Assembly (NCBI RefSeq): GCF_003284725.1
Contig: NZ_PGTO01000005.1
Coordinates: 161,768 to 225,767 of the forward strand
Origin: Paramagnetospirillum kuznetsovii
Lineage (GTDB): Bacteria > Pseudomonadota > Alphaproteobacteria > Rhodospirillales > Magnetospirillaceae
DNA: 64,000 nt
Direction: 5' to 3'
Shown: positions 33,377 through 42,206 of the stretch, one piece after another
Numbering within the stretch: the stretch's first letter is position 1
Layout of the letters: each line of letters starts with the position of its first letter
Notes under the pieces: generated by a model
What the model saw: only the letters and a program-made list of their open reading frames with translations
What the model was told of the DNA's origin: nothing
Databases searched by the model: none
Program-made: the position numbers and the translations under genes

Positions 33377-36277
33377 CTACGCCGTGAACTTCTCGATGCG
33401 GCACAGAGTGACTTTCGTCTCCTGCATGGCCGTCACCGCATCGTAACCGTAGGTCTGGGCGGTGTTGGTGCTTTCGCCCAACACGATGGGGGACGCCCCC
33501 TCGGGGTATTTGGAGCGCAGATCCTTGCCCTGGAACCAGCCGCCGAAATGGAACGGCATGAAGGCGACGCCGCGTCCCACCCGTTCGGTGATCTTGGCCT
33601 TGACCTTGACCTTGCCGCCCTCGGGGCCGTGCACCCAGCAGTATTCGCCGTGGCGCAGACCGGCATTGTTGGCGTCGAAGACGTTGACCTCGACGAACAT
33701 GTCGGGCTGCAACTCGGCCAGCCAGGGATTGGAGCGGGTCTCGTCGCCGCCGCCCTCGTATTCCACCAAGCGGCCCGAGGTCAGGATGATGGGGAATTCC
33801 TTCGAGACGTCCTTGTCCTGGACGGTCTTATAGAGGAAGGGCAGCCGCATCATCTTCTTGTCGGCATAGGTGGGGTACTTCTCCACCAGATCGCGGCGCG
33901 GCGTGTAGAGCGGTTCGCGGTGGATGGGAACCGGATCGGGGAAGTTCCACACCACGGCGCGGGCCTTGCCGTTGCCGAACGGCGCGATGCCGTGCTTGAC
34001 GGCGACCCGCTGGATGCCGCCCGACATATCCACGGTCCAGGCGACGTCGTCCACCTTCTCGCCGCCGATCTTCTGGATGACGGCCAGTTCGTCGGGGGTG
34101 AAGTCGGCCTCGAAGCCCAGCTTCTTCAGCATGCCGAAGGTGACGCCGGGGTGACCGGCGGGCAGTTCCGAGCCCTCGGGCCAGGAATCGACGGCCAGCA
34201 GGCTCTCGCCCTTGTATTCGGGGAACAGGGCGCGGAAGTTGAGGCCGCCTTCCTTGACCGGCTTGGAGGTGTCGTAGAGATTGGGTGTGCCGGGATGCTT
34301 GGCGTCGGCATTGCCCCAGCACGGCCACGGCAGGCCGTAATAATCGCCGTCGCACGGCCCGCCGACGGCGCGCAGCGTCGTCTTGTCGAAGGTCTGCTGG
34401 TTGGCCATGTGGGCCTTGAGGCGTTCGGGCGACTGGCCGGTATAGGCGATGGTCCAGGCGCCCTTGTTGATCTCGCGCAGGATGTCCTCGACCAGCGGTT
34501 CGCTGCCGTTCACCTTGATGTTCTTGAACAGCTCGGCGTCGTAGCCGAATTTACGAGCGAACAGATACATGATCTCGTGATCGGCCTTGCACTCGAACAT
34601 GGGCTTGATCACCCGCTCGGACCACTGGATGGAGCGGTTGGACGCGGTGCGCGAGCCGTCCACCTCGAACTGGGTGGCGGCGGGCAGCAGATAGACCCCG
34701 TCGGTGCGGTCGTGCAGCACCGCCGAGACGGTGGGATAGGGGTCGATCACCACCAGGGTGTCGAGCTTCTCCATGGCCTTCTTCAGCTCGGGCTGCCGGG
34801 TCTGGGAATTGGGGGCGTGGCCCCAATAGATCATGGCCTTGATGGTGTCGGGCTGGGCCACGTTCTCCTTGGCCTCGTTGACGCCGTCATACCAGCGCGA
34901 CACCGGAATGCCGGGCGCTTCCATCAGCTCGGGCGTCTTGAAGCGGGCCTTGATCCATTCGTAGTCAAGGCCCCAGACCCGCGCCCAATGCTTCCAGGCG
35001 GGGGCGGCAAGGCCGTAATAGGCGGGCAGCGTGGTGACGTCGAGCCCCATGTCGGTGGCGCCCTGGACGTTGTCGTGACCACGGAAGATATTGGTGCCGC
35101 CGCCCGCCACGCCGGTATTGCCCAGCGCCAGCTGCAAGATGCAATAGGCGCGGACATTGTTGTTGCCGACGGTGTGCTGGGTGCCGCCCATGCACCAGAC
35201 CACGGTGCCGGGGCGGTTCTTGGCCAGCAGTTCGGCGACGCGCTTGACCTGGGCGCCGGGCACGCCGGTCACGCGCTCGGTCTCTTCCGGGGTCCATTTG
35301 GCCACTTCGGCGCGGACTTGATCCATGCCCCAGACGCGCTTGCGGATGTATTCCTTGTCTTCCCAGCCGTTCTCGAAGATGTGGTAGAGGATGCCCCAGA
35401 TCAGCGGCACGTCGGTGCCGGGACGCAGGCGGACATATTCGTCGGCATGGGCGGCGGTCCGCGTGAAGCGGGGGTCGCAGACGATCAGCGGCGCCTTGTT
35501 CTGCTCCTTGGCCTTCAGGATATGGAGCATGGCCACCGGATGGGCCTCGGCGGCGTTGGAGCCGATGAAGAACATCGCCTTGGAATTGTGGATGTCGTTG
35601 TAGGAATTGGTCATGGCCCCATAGCCCCAGGTCTGGGCGACCCCGGCCACGGTGGTGGAATGGCAGATGCGGGCCTGATGGTCCACGTTGTTGGTGCCCC
35701 ACAGCGCGGCGAATTTGCGCATGAGATAGGACTGTTCGTTGGAGAACTTGGCCGAGCCCAGCCAGTAGACCGAATCGGGACCAGAGGTCTCGCGGATCTT
35801 CAACAGGCGGTCGCCCACCTCGGTGATGGCCTGTTCCCAACTGATGCGCTTGTACTTTCCGCCTTCCAGCTTCATGGGGTATTTCAGGCGGCGGTCGCCA
35901 TGGGCGTGCTCGCGCACCGCCGCGCCCTTGGCGCAGTGGCTGCCCAGGTTGAGCGGGCTGTCGAAGGCCGGTTCCTGGCCGATCCAGACGCCGTTGGACA
36001 CTTCGGCATTGACGGTGCAGCCTACCGAACAGTGGGTGCAGATGGCCTTCTTGACCTCTGCCTTGGGATCGGAGACCAGGGCGGCCGCCTCGGTCTTGCG
36101 CACGGTTCCCGCCGCCAGTCCCCCGGCCAGGGCGGCGCCGCCGGCGGCCAGCCCCGAACGCTTGAGGAAGGTGCGTCGATCGACGGTGCTGCCGGCGACG
36201 GTGGAGAGGGCGTCGGAGAGGCGGCTATTTGCAGCTTGATTATGCGAGGTGAGGGGGGCACGCTTCTTGATCAGCAT
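33377..36277 (-). CDS. Formate dehydrogenase catalytic (alpha) subunit, Cys-type
   Basis: A 966-residue molybdenum enzyme oxidising formate to CO2. A twin-arginine signal DRRTFLKRSGLAAGG (33-47) sends it to the periplasm. [4Fe-4S] ligands are Cys80, 83, 87 and 115. The active-site metal ligand is Cys205 in HQARICHSTT, where E. coli FdnG has selenocysteine; no in-frame TGA is needed. Later motifs include MGGTQHTVGNNNVRAYCILQLALGNTGVAGGGTNIFRGHDNVQGATDMG and NPWLAELQPDMFVEVN. The beta subunit gene starts 14 bases past its stop. The bis-guanylate cofactor requires the MobA fusion encoded upstream. Confidence 0.95.
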   Translation of the reverse strand: MLIKKRAPLTSHNQAANSRLSDALSTVAGSTVDRRTFLKRSGLAAGGAALAGGLAAGTVRKTEAAALVSDPKAEVKKAICTHCSVGCTVNAEVSNGVWIGQEPAFDSPLNLGSHCAKGAAVREHAHGDRRLKYPMKLEGGKYKRISWEQAITEVGDRLLKIRETSGPDSVYWLGSAKFSNEQSYLMRKFAALWGTNNVDHQARICHSTTVAGVAQTWGYGAMTNSYNDIHNSKAMFFIGSNAAEAHPVAMLHILKAKEQNKAPLIVCDPRFTRTAAHADEYVRLRPGTDVPLIWGILYHIFENGWEDKEYIRKRVWGMDQVRAEVAKWTPEETERVTGVPGAQVKRVAELLAKNRPGTVVWCMGGTQHTVGNNNVRAYCILQLALGNTGVAGGGTNIFRGHDNVQGATDMGLDVTTLPAYYGLAAPAWKHWARVWGLDYEWIKARFKTPELMEAPGIPVSRWYDGVNEAKENVAQPDTIKAMIYWGHAPNSQTRQPELKKAMEKLDTLVVIDPYPTVSAVLHDRTDGVYLLPAATQFEVDGSRTASNRSIQWSERVIKPMFECKADHEIMYLFARKFGYDAELFKNIKVNGSEPLVEDILREINKGAWTIAYTGQSPERLKAHMANQQTFDKTTLRAVGGPCDGDYYGLPWPCWGNADAKHPGTPNLYDTSKPVKEGGLNFRALFPEYKGESLLAVDSWPEGSELPAGHPGVTFGMLKKLGFEADFTPDELAVIQKIGGEKVDDVAWTVDMSGGIQRVAVKHGIAPFGNGKARAVVWNFPDPVPIHREPLYTPRRDLVEKYPTYADKKMMRLPFLYKTVQDKDVSKEFPIILTSGRLVEYEGGGDETRSNPWLAELQPDMFVEVNVFDANNAGLRHGEYCWVHGPEGGKVKVKAKITERVGRGVAFMPFHFGGWFQGKDLRSKYPEGASPIVLGESTNTAQTYGYDAVTAMQETKVTLCRIEKFTA

Positions 36278-36294
36278 GGCACGTTCTCCCGAGG

Positions 36295-36504
36295 TCAGAA
36301 GCCAGCGGCTTCATAAGCGCGTCGCACATGGGCGGTTTCCTGATACCCGGCCCCGGTCTGGGCCTCGGTGGCGGCCTTGGCGTCCGCCTTGGTGGCGGTG
36401 ACGCCCACGGCGGCGGCTCCGGCGGCGCCCGCCGACAACCCGGCGACCTTGAGAAAGGCGCGACGGTCCAGCGCGGCGGCGGTCTTATCGGGACGTTCGG
36501 TCAT
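36295..36504 (-). CDS. Small Tat-leader protein of formate dehydrogenase loci
   Basis: A 69-residue protein with a twin-arginine-like leader, LDRRAFLKVAGLSAGAAGAA, followed by about 30 residues ending HVRRAYEAAGF. This is the formate dehydrogenase region Tat-target family, found next to fdhA in many proteobacteria and not biochemically understood. I chose the ATG at 36504, five bases after GGAG; an upstream ATG is at 36516. It lies between the TorD-like chaperone and fdhA genes. Confidence 0.8.
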   Translation of the reverse strand: MTERPDKTAAALDRRAFLKVAGLSAGAAGAAAVGVTATKADAKAATEAQTGAGYQETAHVRRAYEAAGF

Positions 36505-36518
36505 CGGGGGCTCCATCT

Positions 36519-37124
36519 CTAGTCCACCATGGCGAAGGCTTGGGTTTCGATGTCGAGGAACAGACGGCCGACCTTCGCCACCGCCCGGTAGAAACGGGCG
36601 GATTCGGCCTTTTCCAAATCGGTCATGAAGCGGGGCATCCAGCCGCCCAGATGAGTCTCGAAGAACTCTTTCTGCGCTCGCGGCGTCAGGTCGTTGTCGA
36701 ACAATCCGGTGATCAGGCCCTGCATCATCTCCAGCAGCGAGGCCACGTGATCTTCCGGTTCGGAGACGCCGGGCGTGGGCTCGATGCCAAGGCGCGCCAT
36801 GTGGGCGCGCAAATCGGCCAGCGGCTTTTCATGCAGGAAGCCGGTCAGGTACCACGATCCGAAGGGCACCAACTCGCCGCCGGTGACCCCGATGAACAGG
36901 GCGTCGTATTCCTCGGCGACGGAGTCTTCGTCCGAGGACGCGGCGGCGGCGGCCAATTCGCCCAGGGCGGTGCCCAGCGGGGTGGGGTCGGGGGTGAGGG
37001 CGCGCAGGCGCTCCAGCAGGCGGGCGGTGGGCGGCGAGGCGAACAAGGTCGCCAACAGGCCGTAAAAGCGAGCCCGCAGGAAATCTTCCTCAGCAACGGC
37101 CGACATGGCAGAACTCGCCTGCAT
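36519..37124 (-). CDS. TorD/DmsD-family chaperone for formate dehydrogenase
   Basis: An all-helical chaperone, 201 residues from the ATG at 37124 (GGAG five bases upstream); starts at 37136 and a GTG at 37169 are alternatives. FLRARFYGLLATLFASPP, VAEEYDALFIGVTGGELVPFGSWYLTGFLHEKPLADLRAHMARLGIEP and PEDHVASLLEMMQGLI are the family's core. It likely guards the Tat signal of FdhA while the cofactor is inserted. It is the first gene of the structural fdh transcript, after a 213-bp gap. Confidence 0.88.
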   Translation of the reverse strand: MQASSAMSAVAEEDFLRARFYGLLATLFASPPTARLLERLRALTPDPTPLGTALGELAAAAASSDEDSVAEEYDALFIGVTGGELVPFGSWYLTGFLHEKPLADLRAHMARLGIEPTPGVSEPEDHVASLLEMMQGLITGLFDNDLTPRAQKEFFETHLGGWMPRFMTDLEKAESARFYRAVAKVGRLFLDIETQAFAMVD

Positions 37125-37337
37125 CTCATCTCCCATTTGGTTCGGATCTGTCGCCGAAACCTTGGTCACTTCAAATAAGTGACATGACGATCATCCTCGG
37201 AATGGTCTGACCAGTCAAGAATGTCGGAAGACGATGATGGGAGTTCAACCCATTTCCTTGGGAGAATTAGTGCTGCCGCGCAGCATATTGACTTTGATAT
37301 GTATAATTTCTAGTTGTGCAGTATAAAAAACATAAAT
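37125..37337 (-). promoter_or_regulatory. Upstream region of the formate dehydrogenase operon
   Basis: A 213-bp gap with low GC (runs such as ATATGTATAATTTCTAGTTG) before the TorD-like gene. It probably holds the promoter of torD-fdhABC, but I cannot place a clear -35/-10 pair, sigma-54 element or FNR box. Confidence 0.35.
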
Positions 37338-37778
37338 TCACACATCACTGGGATTTTGTTGCGTCGGCTCGCTGTTCGATGCCAACTTCTCCTCGGCTAA
37401 CTCGGTGGCGTCGAGCACGCCCTTGCCCAGGCGCCATGCCGTCTTGACCACCTCGGCCACCGCCGGGCTGGTGTAATCGCCCATGTGCAGGTCCATGACT
37501 TCCGGCGCCATCAGCGACGGATTGCTGGCCCACAGCTTTTGCAGCGCCTGGCCCCGCAGGGCGGCGGGCACGCCGGGCTTGAGGAAGGCGGAATAGTCGG
37601 ACTCCGCCCCCAGCGAGTCGATGGACGGCAGATCGGCGGGCGGTTCCGGCGGTTCAGCGGGACTCCCTCCCCCCTGGTGGGGGAGGGTTGGGGTGGGCGG
37701 GCTTTCGTCAGCCACCACGGCCGCCGTCTTGGCCTCTCGCTTGCGCTTGGACCAGCGTTCAAGGAAGGCCTCGCTCAT
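37338..37778 (-). CDS. DUF3306 protein of formate dehydrogenase loci
   Basis: A 146-residue protein. MSEAFLERWSKRKREA and the C-terminal half (SDYSAFLKPGVPAALRGQALQKLWASNPSLMAPEVMDLHMGDYTSPAV) match DUF3306, which accompanies DUF3305, fdhD and fdhA in many proteobacteria. Residues about 25-45 (SPPTPTLPHQGGGSPAEPPE) come from a palindromic repeat lying inside the gene. The start overlaps the end of the MobA-DUF3305 gene as ATGA. Function unknown; a role in formate dehydrogenase assembly is likely from context. Confidence 0.8.
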   Translation of the reverse strand: MSEAFLERWSKRKREAKTAAVVADESPPTPTLPHQGGGSPAEPPEPPADLPSIDSLGAESDYSAFLKPGVPAALRGQALQKLWASNPSLMAPEVMDLHMGDYTSPAVAEVVKTAWRLGKGVLDATELAEEKLASNSEPTQQNPSDV

Positions 37779-38911
37779 GATCGGCGTCCCTTGCCCGCGA
37801 AAGTACCCTCGGCGTCCAGGGTGTCGCGCTTGCGCTTCTTCATGGGCTCGTCGGGCGGGTGGCAGGCGCAGAACATCTCGACCCAGTCGCGCAGCGCCTT
37901 GGGCATGGGCAGGCCGTCGACCATGTCCTCGCCGCTTTCGCTCATGGCCTGGGCCTGATCGGGGGCGGCGGTGACCATGACCACCCTGACGGGCTGCTCG
38001 GCATCGTCCTGGGGCCGCAGCACCACGTAAAGCCTGGGCTCGTCGCCGCCCAGATTGTAGCGGTAGCTGGCCAGATCGGAGCGGTGAAGCGCCAGCGTCA
38101 CCCGAGGAATAAGGTAGTGCTCGAATCCCTGTTCTTGCCGAAGCAGGACCAGCGGCTGATCGTGGGGCGGCGGCTCCGCCACCACCTCCAGCGGCCGCCA
38201 AGCGTTCTTGATCCAGCTGGTGGCGCCGTCGCGGCGCTCCACCACCACGGCGACCTCGGTGGATGCCGACAGCGGCGGCTCGGGCGGCAGGCGGCCAGTG
38301 ACGATCAGGCGCAGACGCACCACGTCTTCCGGGGTGTTGACGTTGAAGAAGGGATCGGCCGGCGTGACCGGCCATTCCACCCGCGCCACCTTGTAGCGAT
38401 CGGTCCAGGCGTCGATCTTGCGCATGGATTCATCGACCACGGCGGCGCGCAGTTCGGCCGCCAGCCGCACCGGCCACAGGGCGAAGACCGGGTGGGCCTG
38501 TCCCTTGGTGCAGGCGACGGCGATGTCGGCGCCTTCGGCCTTGACGGCGGCATGCAGCCGCTCCACCAGGTCCAAGGGGAACAGCGGGGTGTCGGCGGCG
38601 GTGCTGACCATCCACTCCACCCCCATGGTGTGGTCCTTCAGCCATTCCAGCCCGGTCAGAACACCCACCAACGGCCCGGCATAGCCATCGACCACGTCGG
38701 GAACCACCGGCAGGGTGAATTCGGCGAAGCGGTCGGGATCGCCGTTGGCGTTCAGGATCATGGGGCCGACCTGGGGCGACAGGCGTTCGATGACCCGGTC
38801 CAGCAGGCTTTGGCCCTCCACCTCGATCATGGTCTTGTCGCCGCCGCCCATGCGGCGCGACAGGCCGCCGGCCAGAATCAGCCCGGCGATGGGGGGATTG
38901 GGGGGGGTCAT
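37775..38911 (-). CDS. mobA: MobA molybdopterin guanylyltransferase fused to DUF3305
   Basis: A 378-residue fusion. Residues 1-205 are MobA, which adds GMP to molybdenum cofactor: LILAGGLSRRMGGGDKTM, VVDGYAGPLVGVLTGLEWL, VSTAADTPLFP and NVNTPEDV. Residues ~220-378 (EVAVVVERRDGATSWIKNAWRPLEVV...YRYNLGGDEPRLYVVLRP, then ALRDWVEMFCACHPPDEPMKKRKRD) match DUF3305, normally a separate small protein beside DUF3306. The two domains meet at a Pro-rich linker. Guanylated cofactor is needed by FdhA, so the fusion may channel it. It is coupled to DUF3306 by a four-base overlap. Confidence 0.88.
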   Translation of the reverse strand: MTPPNPPIAGLILAGGLSRRMGGGDKTMIEVEGQSLLDRVIERLSPQVGPMILNANGDPDRFAEFTLPVVPDVVDGYAGPLVGVLTGLEWLKDHTMGVEWMVSTAADTPLFPLDLVERLHAAVKAEGADIAVACTKGQAHPVFALWPVRLAAELRAAVVDESMRKIDAWTDRYKVARVEWPVTPADPFFNVNTPEDVVRLRLIVTGRLPPEPPLSASTEVAVVVERRDGATSWIKNAWRPLEVVAEPPPHDQPLVLLRQEQGFEHYLIPRVTLALHRSDLASYRYNLGGDEPRLYVVLRPQDDAEQPVRVVMVTAAPDQAQAMSESGEDMVDGLPMPKALRDWVEMFCACHPPDEPMKKRKRDTLDAEGTFAGKGRRS

Positions 38912-38930
38912 GATGAAGACTCCATCATTT

Positions 38931-39049
38931 CCCTCCCCCGCTTGCGTGGGGAGGGCCAGGGTGGGGGTGGTTCCGCCGCGCCGATCTCAGACGACTTGCT
39001 TCGCTGATGCGATCACCCCACCCCAACCCCTCCCCATCAAGGGGAGGGG
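38931..39049. repeat. Inverted-repeat element (CCCTCCCC type)
   Basis: The left end has CCCTCCCCCGCTTGCGTGGGGAGGG and the right end CCCCTCCCCATCAAGGGGAGGGG, each a hairpin. GGGTGGGGGTGG and CACCCCACCCC mirror each other inside. The element lies between the fdhD stop and the MobA-DUF3305 start. It is the same repeat type as 25707-25843 and as the piece inside the DUF3306 gene (37660-37710). Confidence 0.7.
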
Positions 39050-39069
39050 CTATGCGCACGAGGCGAGTC

Positions 39070-39951
39070 TCACTCATCATCCCGGCTCCCCTTGCGCGCC
39101 ATCCGCTCCGGCTCGTCATGGGCGGCCGAGGGATCGGCGTCGTACACGATGCGCTCGGTCCCGGCCAGGGCGATGAAGCGCTTGCCCTTGGCGCGACCGA
39201 TCAGGGTCAGACCGGCTTTGCGGGCAAGCTCGACCCCCCAGGCGGTGAAGCCCGAGCGGCTCAGCAGCACCGGAATGCCCATCTGCACCGTCTTGATCAC
39301 CATCTCGCTGGTCAGCCGCCCGGTGGTGTAGAGGCTTTTGCCCTGGGGCGACAGACCGTGGCGGAACATGTAGCCCGCGATCTTGTCCATGGCGTTGTGG
39401 CGGCCGACATCCTCCATGTAGATCAGCGGGCGTTCGTCCTCGCACAGCACGCAGCCGTGGATGGCGCCGGTCTTGAGATAGAGCGACGGCATGGTGTTGA
39501 TGCTTTTTTGCAGGGCGTAGAGCCACGAGGTATGGAACTTGGCCGAGGTGTCCAGGCTGACGGTTTCGAATTTCTCCATGACGTCGCCGAACACGGTGCC
39601 CATGGCGCAGCCCGAGGTCTGGATCTTCTTCTTCAGCTTCTCCTCGTAATCGGTCTGCCGGGTGGTGCGGACCACCACCGTCTCGATCTCGGAATCGTAG
39701 TCCACGGCGCGGATCTCGTCGTCGGCCCGCAGCATGTTCTGGTTCAGCAGATAGCCCAGCGCCAGATATTCCGGGTGATCGCCGATGGTCATGGCGGTGA
39801 CGATTTCGCGGCCGTTGAGGAAAATGGTCAGCGGCCGCTCGTTGATCACCGCCGCCTCGATGGGCTTGCCCTCGTGATCGATTCCTCCGACCAACTGGTA
39901 GAGACGCTGGTCCTCGGGGTCGGGGCGCACCAACATTTCTTGCTCTATCAT
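39070..39951 (-). CDS. fdhD: Formate dehydrogenase accessory sulfurtransferase
   Basis: Transfers sulfur from a cysteine desulfurase to the molybdenum cofactor of formate dehydrogenase. The 293-residue protein has INERPLTIFLNGREIVTAMTIGDHPEYLALGYLLNQ, the flexible-loop Cys115 in TSGCAMGT, GAIHGCVLCEDERPLIYMEDVGRHNAMDKIAGY, and SRSGFTAWGVELARKAGLTLIGRAKGKRF. E. coli FdhD uses two cysteines in its loop; only one is seen here. It is divergent from the polyferredoxin gene with 62 bp between them. Confidence 0.93.
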   Translation of the reverse strand: MIEQEMLVRPDPEDQRLYQLVGGIDHEGKPIEAAVINERPLTIFLNGREIVTAMTIGDHPEYLALGYLLNQNMLRADDEIRAVDYDSEIETVVVRTTRQTDYEEKLKKKIQTSGCAMGTVFGDVMEKFETVSLDTSAKFHTSWLYALQKSINTMPSLYLKTGAIHGCVLCEDERPLIYMEDVGRHNAMDKIAGYMFRHGLSPQGKSLYTTGRLTSEMVIKTVQMGIPVLLSRSGFTAWGVELARKAGLTLIGRAKGKRFIALAGTERIVYDADPSAAHDEPERMARKGSRDDE

Positions 39952-40013
39952 GAAAATCTCCTCCCATTTAGAGTAGGCGTCCCTCCCACGGGGGGCAATG
40001 GGAGAGCGGCAAA

Positions 40014-42029
40014 ATGAAATTTGGTGGACGGCGGGTTCTGTTGTGTTCGTGCGAGGGCACCATGCCGCTCGATGCCAAGGCGGTGGCCAAGGCGTTGGGG
40101 GCCGCGCCGCCGGACAAGACCTTCACCCATCTGTGCCGCTCCCAGTTGGAGGCCTACCGCGCCGCTCTGGCCGGGGGCGAGCCCTTGCTGGTGGCCTGTG
40201 GCCAGGAGGCGCCGCTGTTCCAGGAACTGGCCGCCGCCGCCGGGGGCGAGGCCCCGCTCTGCGTCGATATCCGCGACCGCGCCGGTTGGTCCGATGACGC
40301 CAAGGCCTGCGCCCCCAAGATGGCGGCGCTGCTGGCGGAAGCGAGCTTGGCCATCGAGGCGACGCCCTCGGTGACCCTGACCTCGGAGGGCCGCGTCCTG
40401 GTGCTGGGCAAGGGGCAAGTGGCGCTGGACGCCGCCCGCCGCCTGGGGGCCGAGCGCGCCGTCACCTGCCTGCTGCTGCCGGGACATGACGCCGATCTGG
40501 TGCCGCCGCCGGTGCGCGGTCTGGGACTGTTCTCGGGCAAGCCGACAAAGGCCTCCGGCTATCTCGGCGCTTTCAGCCTGTCGGTGAGCGACATCGCCGG
40601 GGCCTCGCCCTCGGCGCGCGGCGCCCTGGCGTTCGATGCCCCGGTGGGCGAGCGGAGCTTGAGCGCCGACGTGGTGTTGGACCTTAGCGGCGAGACGCCG
40701 CTGCTGTCGGCCCGCGACGGCTGGCTGGCGGTCAAGCCCGGCGACGCCGTGGCGCTGGAAAAGGCCCTGGCCGAGATCGGCGTTCTGGTGGGTGAGTTCG
40801 AGAAACCGCGCTGGATCAGGATCGACGCCGCGCTCTGCGCCCATTCCCGCAATGGCCAGATCGCCTGCACCCGCTGTCTCGACGTCTGTCCGTCGGGGGC
40901 GCTGACCCCCAAGGGCGACGCGGCGACGGTGGATGCCCATCTGTGCGACGGCCATGGGTTGTGCGCCAGCACGTGCCCCACCGGCGCCATACAATTCGAT
41001 GTTCCGGCTGGCAACGGTCTGTACAAGCGGCTCGCCGCCCTGCTGGAGACCTATGGTTCCGGCGGCGGTCGGCGGCCGGTGGTGCTGCTCCACGACGCCG
41101 AGCATGGCGCCGAAATGATCTCCGCCCTGGCCCGGTTCGGCCACGGTTTGCCCGCAGCCGTGCTGCCCCTGGCGATTCCCGCCGTGGCGGCGTTGGGGCC
41201 GGACCTGCTGCTGACTGCCCTGGCCAAGGGCGCGGCGCGGGTGGTGGTGCTGGTCGATCCCAAACGGCGCGACGACCTTGCGCCGCTGCGGGCGGCGGCA
41301 TCGCTGGCCAATCGGGTGGTCGCGGCGCTGGGTTGGACATCGGACGTCTTGGTGGAGGTGGAGGCCGATCCCGTCGCCCTTGGCGGGTTGCTGGCGAAAC
41401 AGCATGGCCAAGGCGTCGACCCGGCGGCGGAATTCCTGGTGCTGGGCGGCAAGCGCCAGACCATGAGCCTCGCTTTGGCCCATCTGCATCGTCATGCCCC
41501 CAGTCCCATCGAGGCGCTGGATCTGGAACTCGGCGACCCCTTCGGCGCCATCGCGGTGGATCAGGCCAAGTGCACGCTGTGCATGGCCTGCGTCGGCGCC
41601 TGCCCGGCCAAGGCGCTGTCGGGCCATCCCGACAAGCCGTCGCTGGGCCTGTTGGAAGCCAATTGCGTGCAGTGCGGATTGTGCCGCGTCACCTGCCCGG
41701 AAAAGGCGGTCACCCTGGTGCCGCGCCTGACCTTCACCTCCCTGGCCAAGACCCGTCAGATCCTGAAGGAGGAGGAGCCTTACCCCTGTGTCCGCTGCGG
41801 CAAGCCCTTCGCGTCCAAATCCGCCATCGAGCGCATGGTGGAGCGCATGAGCACCCATTCCATGTTCGCCCAGCCGGGCCGCCTGGATCTGATCCGCATG
41901 TGCGAGGATTGCCGGGTGGTGGCGCAATACGAGTTGGAGGAGCGCGCCCGTCCCCTGGCGGGGGCCGCGCCGAAAGTGACGCGCACCACCGATGACTATT
42001 TGCGCGAACGCGACGGTTCGGATAAGTGA
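40014..42029 (+). CDS. Large polyferredoxin (4Fe-4S protein) of the formate dehydrogenase locus
   Basis: A 671-residue iron-sulfur protein. The N-terminus has LLCSCEGTMPLD, CRSQ and CGQEAP. Central cluster motifs are CTRCLDVCPSGA and CDGHGLCASTCPTGA; later ones are CTLCMACVGACPAKA and CVQCGLCRVTCPEKA. The end has CVRCGKPF and CEDCRVV. This gives four ferredoxin-type motifs plus extra Cys pairs. No membrane helix or signal is visible. Proteins like this occur beside fdhD in many proteobacteria, and their function is not settled; electron transfer from cytoplasmic donors or cofactor assembly are both possible. Confidence 0.8.
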   Translation: MKFGGRRVLLCSCEGTMPLDAKAVAKALGAAPPDKTFTHLCRSQLEAYRAALAGGEPLLVACGQEAPLFQELAAAAGGEAPLCVDIRDRAGWSDDAKACAPKMAALLAEASLAIEATPSVTLTSEGRVLVLGKGQVALDAARRLGAERAVTCLLLPGHDADLVPPPVRGLGLFSGKPTKASGYLGAFSLSVSDIAGASPSARGALAFDAPVGERSLSADVVLDLSGETPLLSARDGWLAVKPGDAVALEKALAEIGVLVGEFEKPRWIRIDAALCAHSRNGQIACTRCLDVCPSGALTPKGDAATVDAHLCDGHGLCASTCPTGAIQFDVPAGNGLYKRLAALLETYGSGGGRRPVVLLHDAEHGAEMISALARFGHGLPAAVLPLAIPAVAALGPDLLLTALAKGAARVVVLVDPKRRDDLAPLRAAASLANRVVAALGWTSDVLVEVEADPVALGGLLAKQHGQGVDPAAEFLVLGGKRQTMSLALAHLHRHAPSPIEALDLELGDPFGAIAVDQAKCTLCMACVGACPAKALSGHPDKPSLGLLEANCVQCGLCRVTCPEKAVTLVPRLTFTSLAKTRQILKEEEPYPCVRCGKPFASKSAIERMVERMSTHSMFAQPGRLDLIRMCEDCRVVAQYELEERARPLAGAAPKVTRTTDDYLRERDGSDK

Positions 42030-42041
42030 GGTAATTATCGT

Positions 42042-42146
42042 CGTCATTCCCGCGAAAGCGGGAATCCATGTTTCAGCCAGTGTGGCGCTTGGAGTTGCGC
42101 CATCGGCTTAGCTCCGCCATGGACCCCCGCTTTCGCGGGGGTGACG
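42042..42146. repeat. Palindromic MITE-like repeat, copy D
   Basis: 105 bp directly after the polyferredoxin stop. The arms are CGTCATTCCCGCGAAAGCGG and CCCGCTTTCGCGGGGGTGACG. The spacer of about 45 bp is unlike the other copies. It leads into a small membrane protein gene. Confidence 0.85.
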
Positions 42147-42206
42147 GAATTTGGAAAGGTTGGACGGATTTTTCCACAACCGGTTCGTCACTGTTCGAGG
42201 GTTCCC

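Noticed and set aside
33377..36277. Selenocysteine in formate dehydrogenase.
   Set aside because: The active-site position is a normal Cys codon (Cys205), and no in-frame TGA or SECIS-like hairpin is needed.
33548..36316. A 922-codon open frame opposite the formate dehydrogenase alpha gene.
   Set aside because: It is an antisense shadow of fdhA; composition is unlike a real protein and there is no ribosome site.
37276..37315. TTGACT followed by TATAAT on the plus strand as a promoter.
   Set aside because: The two hexamers are only eight bases apart, and no plus-strand gene follows.
39948..42047. A 699-codon open frame opposite the polyferredoxin gene.
   Set aside because: Antisense shadow; the plus strand shows ferredoxin cysteine motifs that prove its coding frame.
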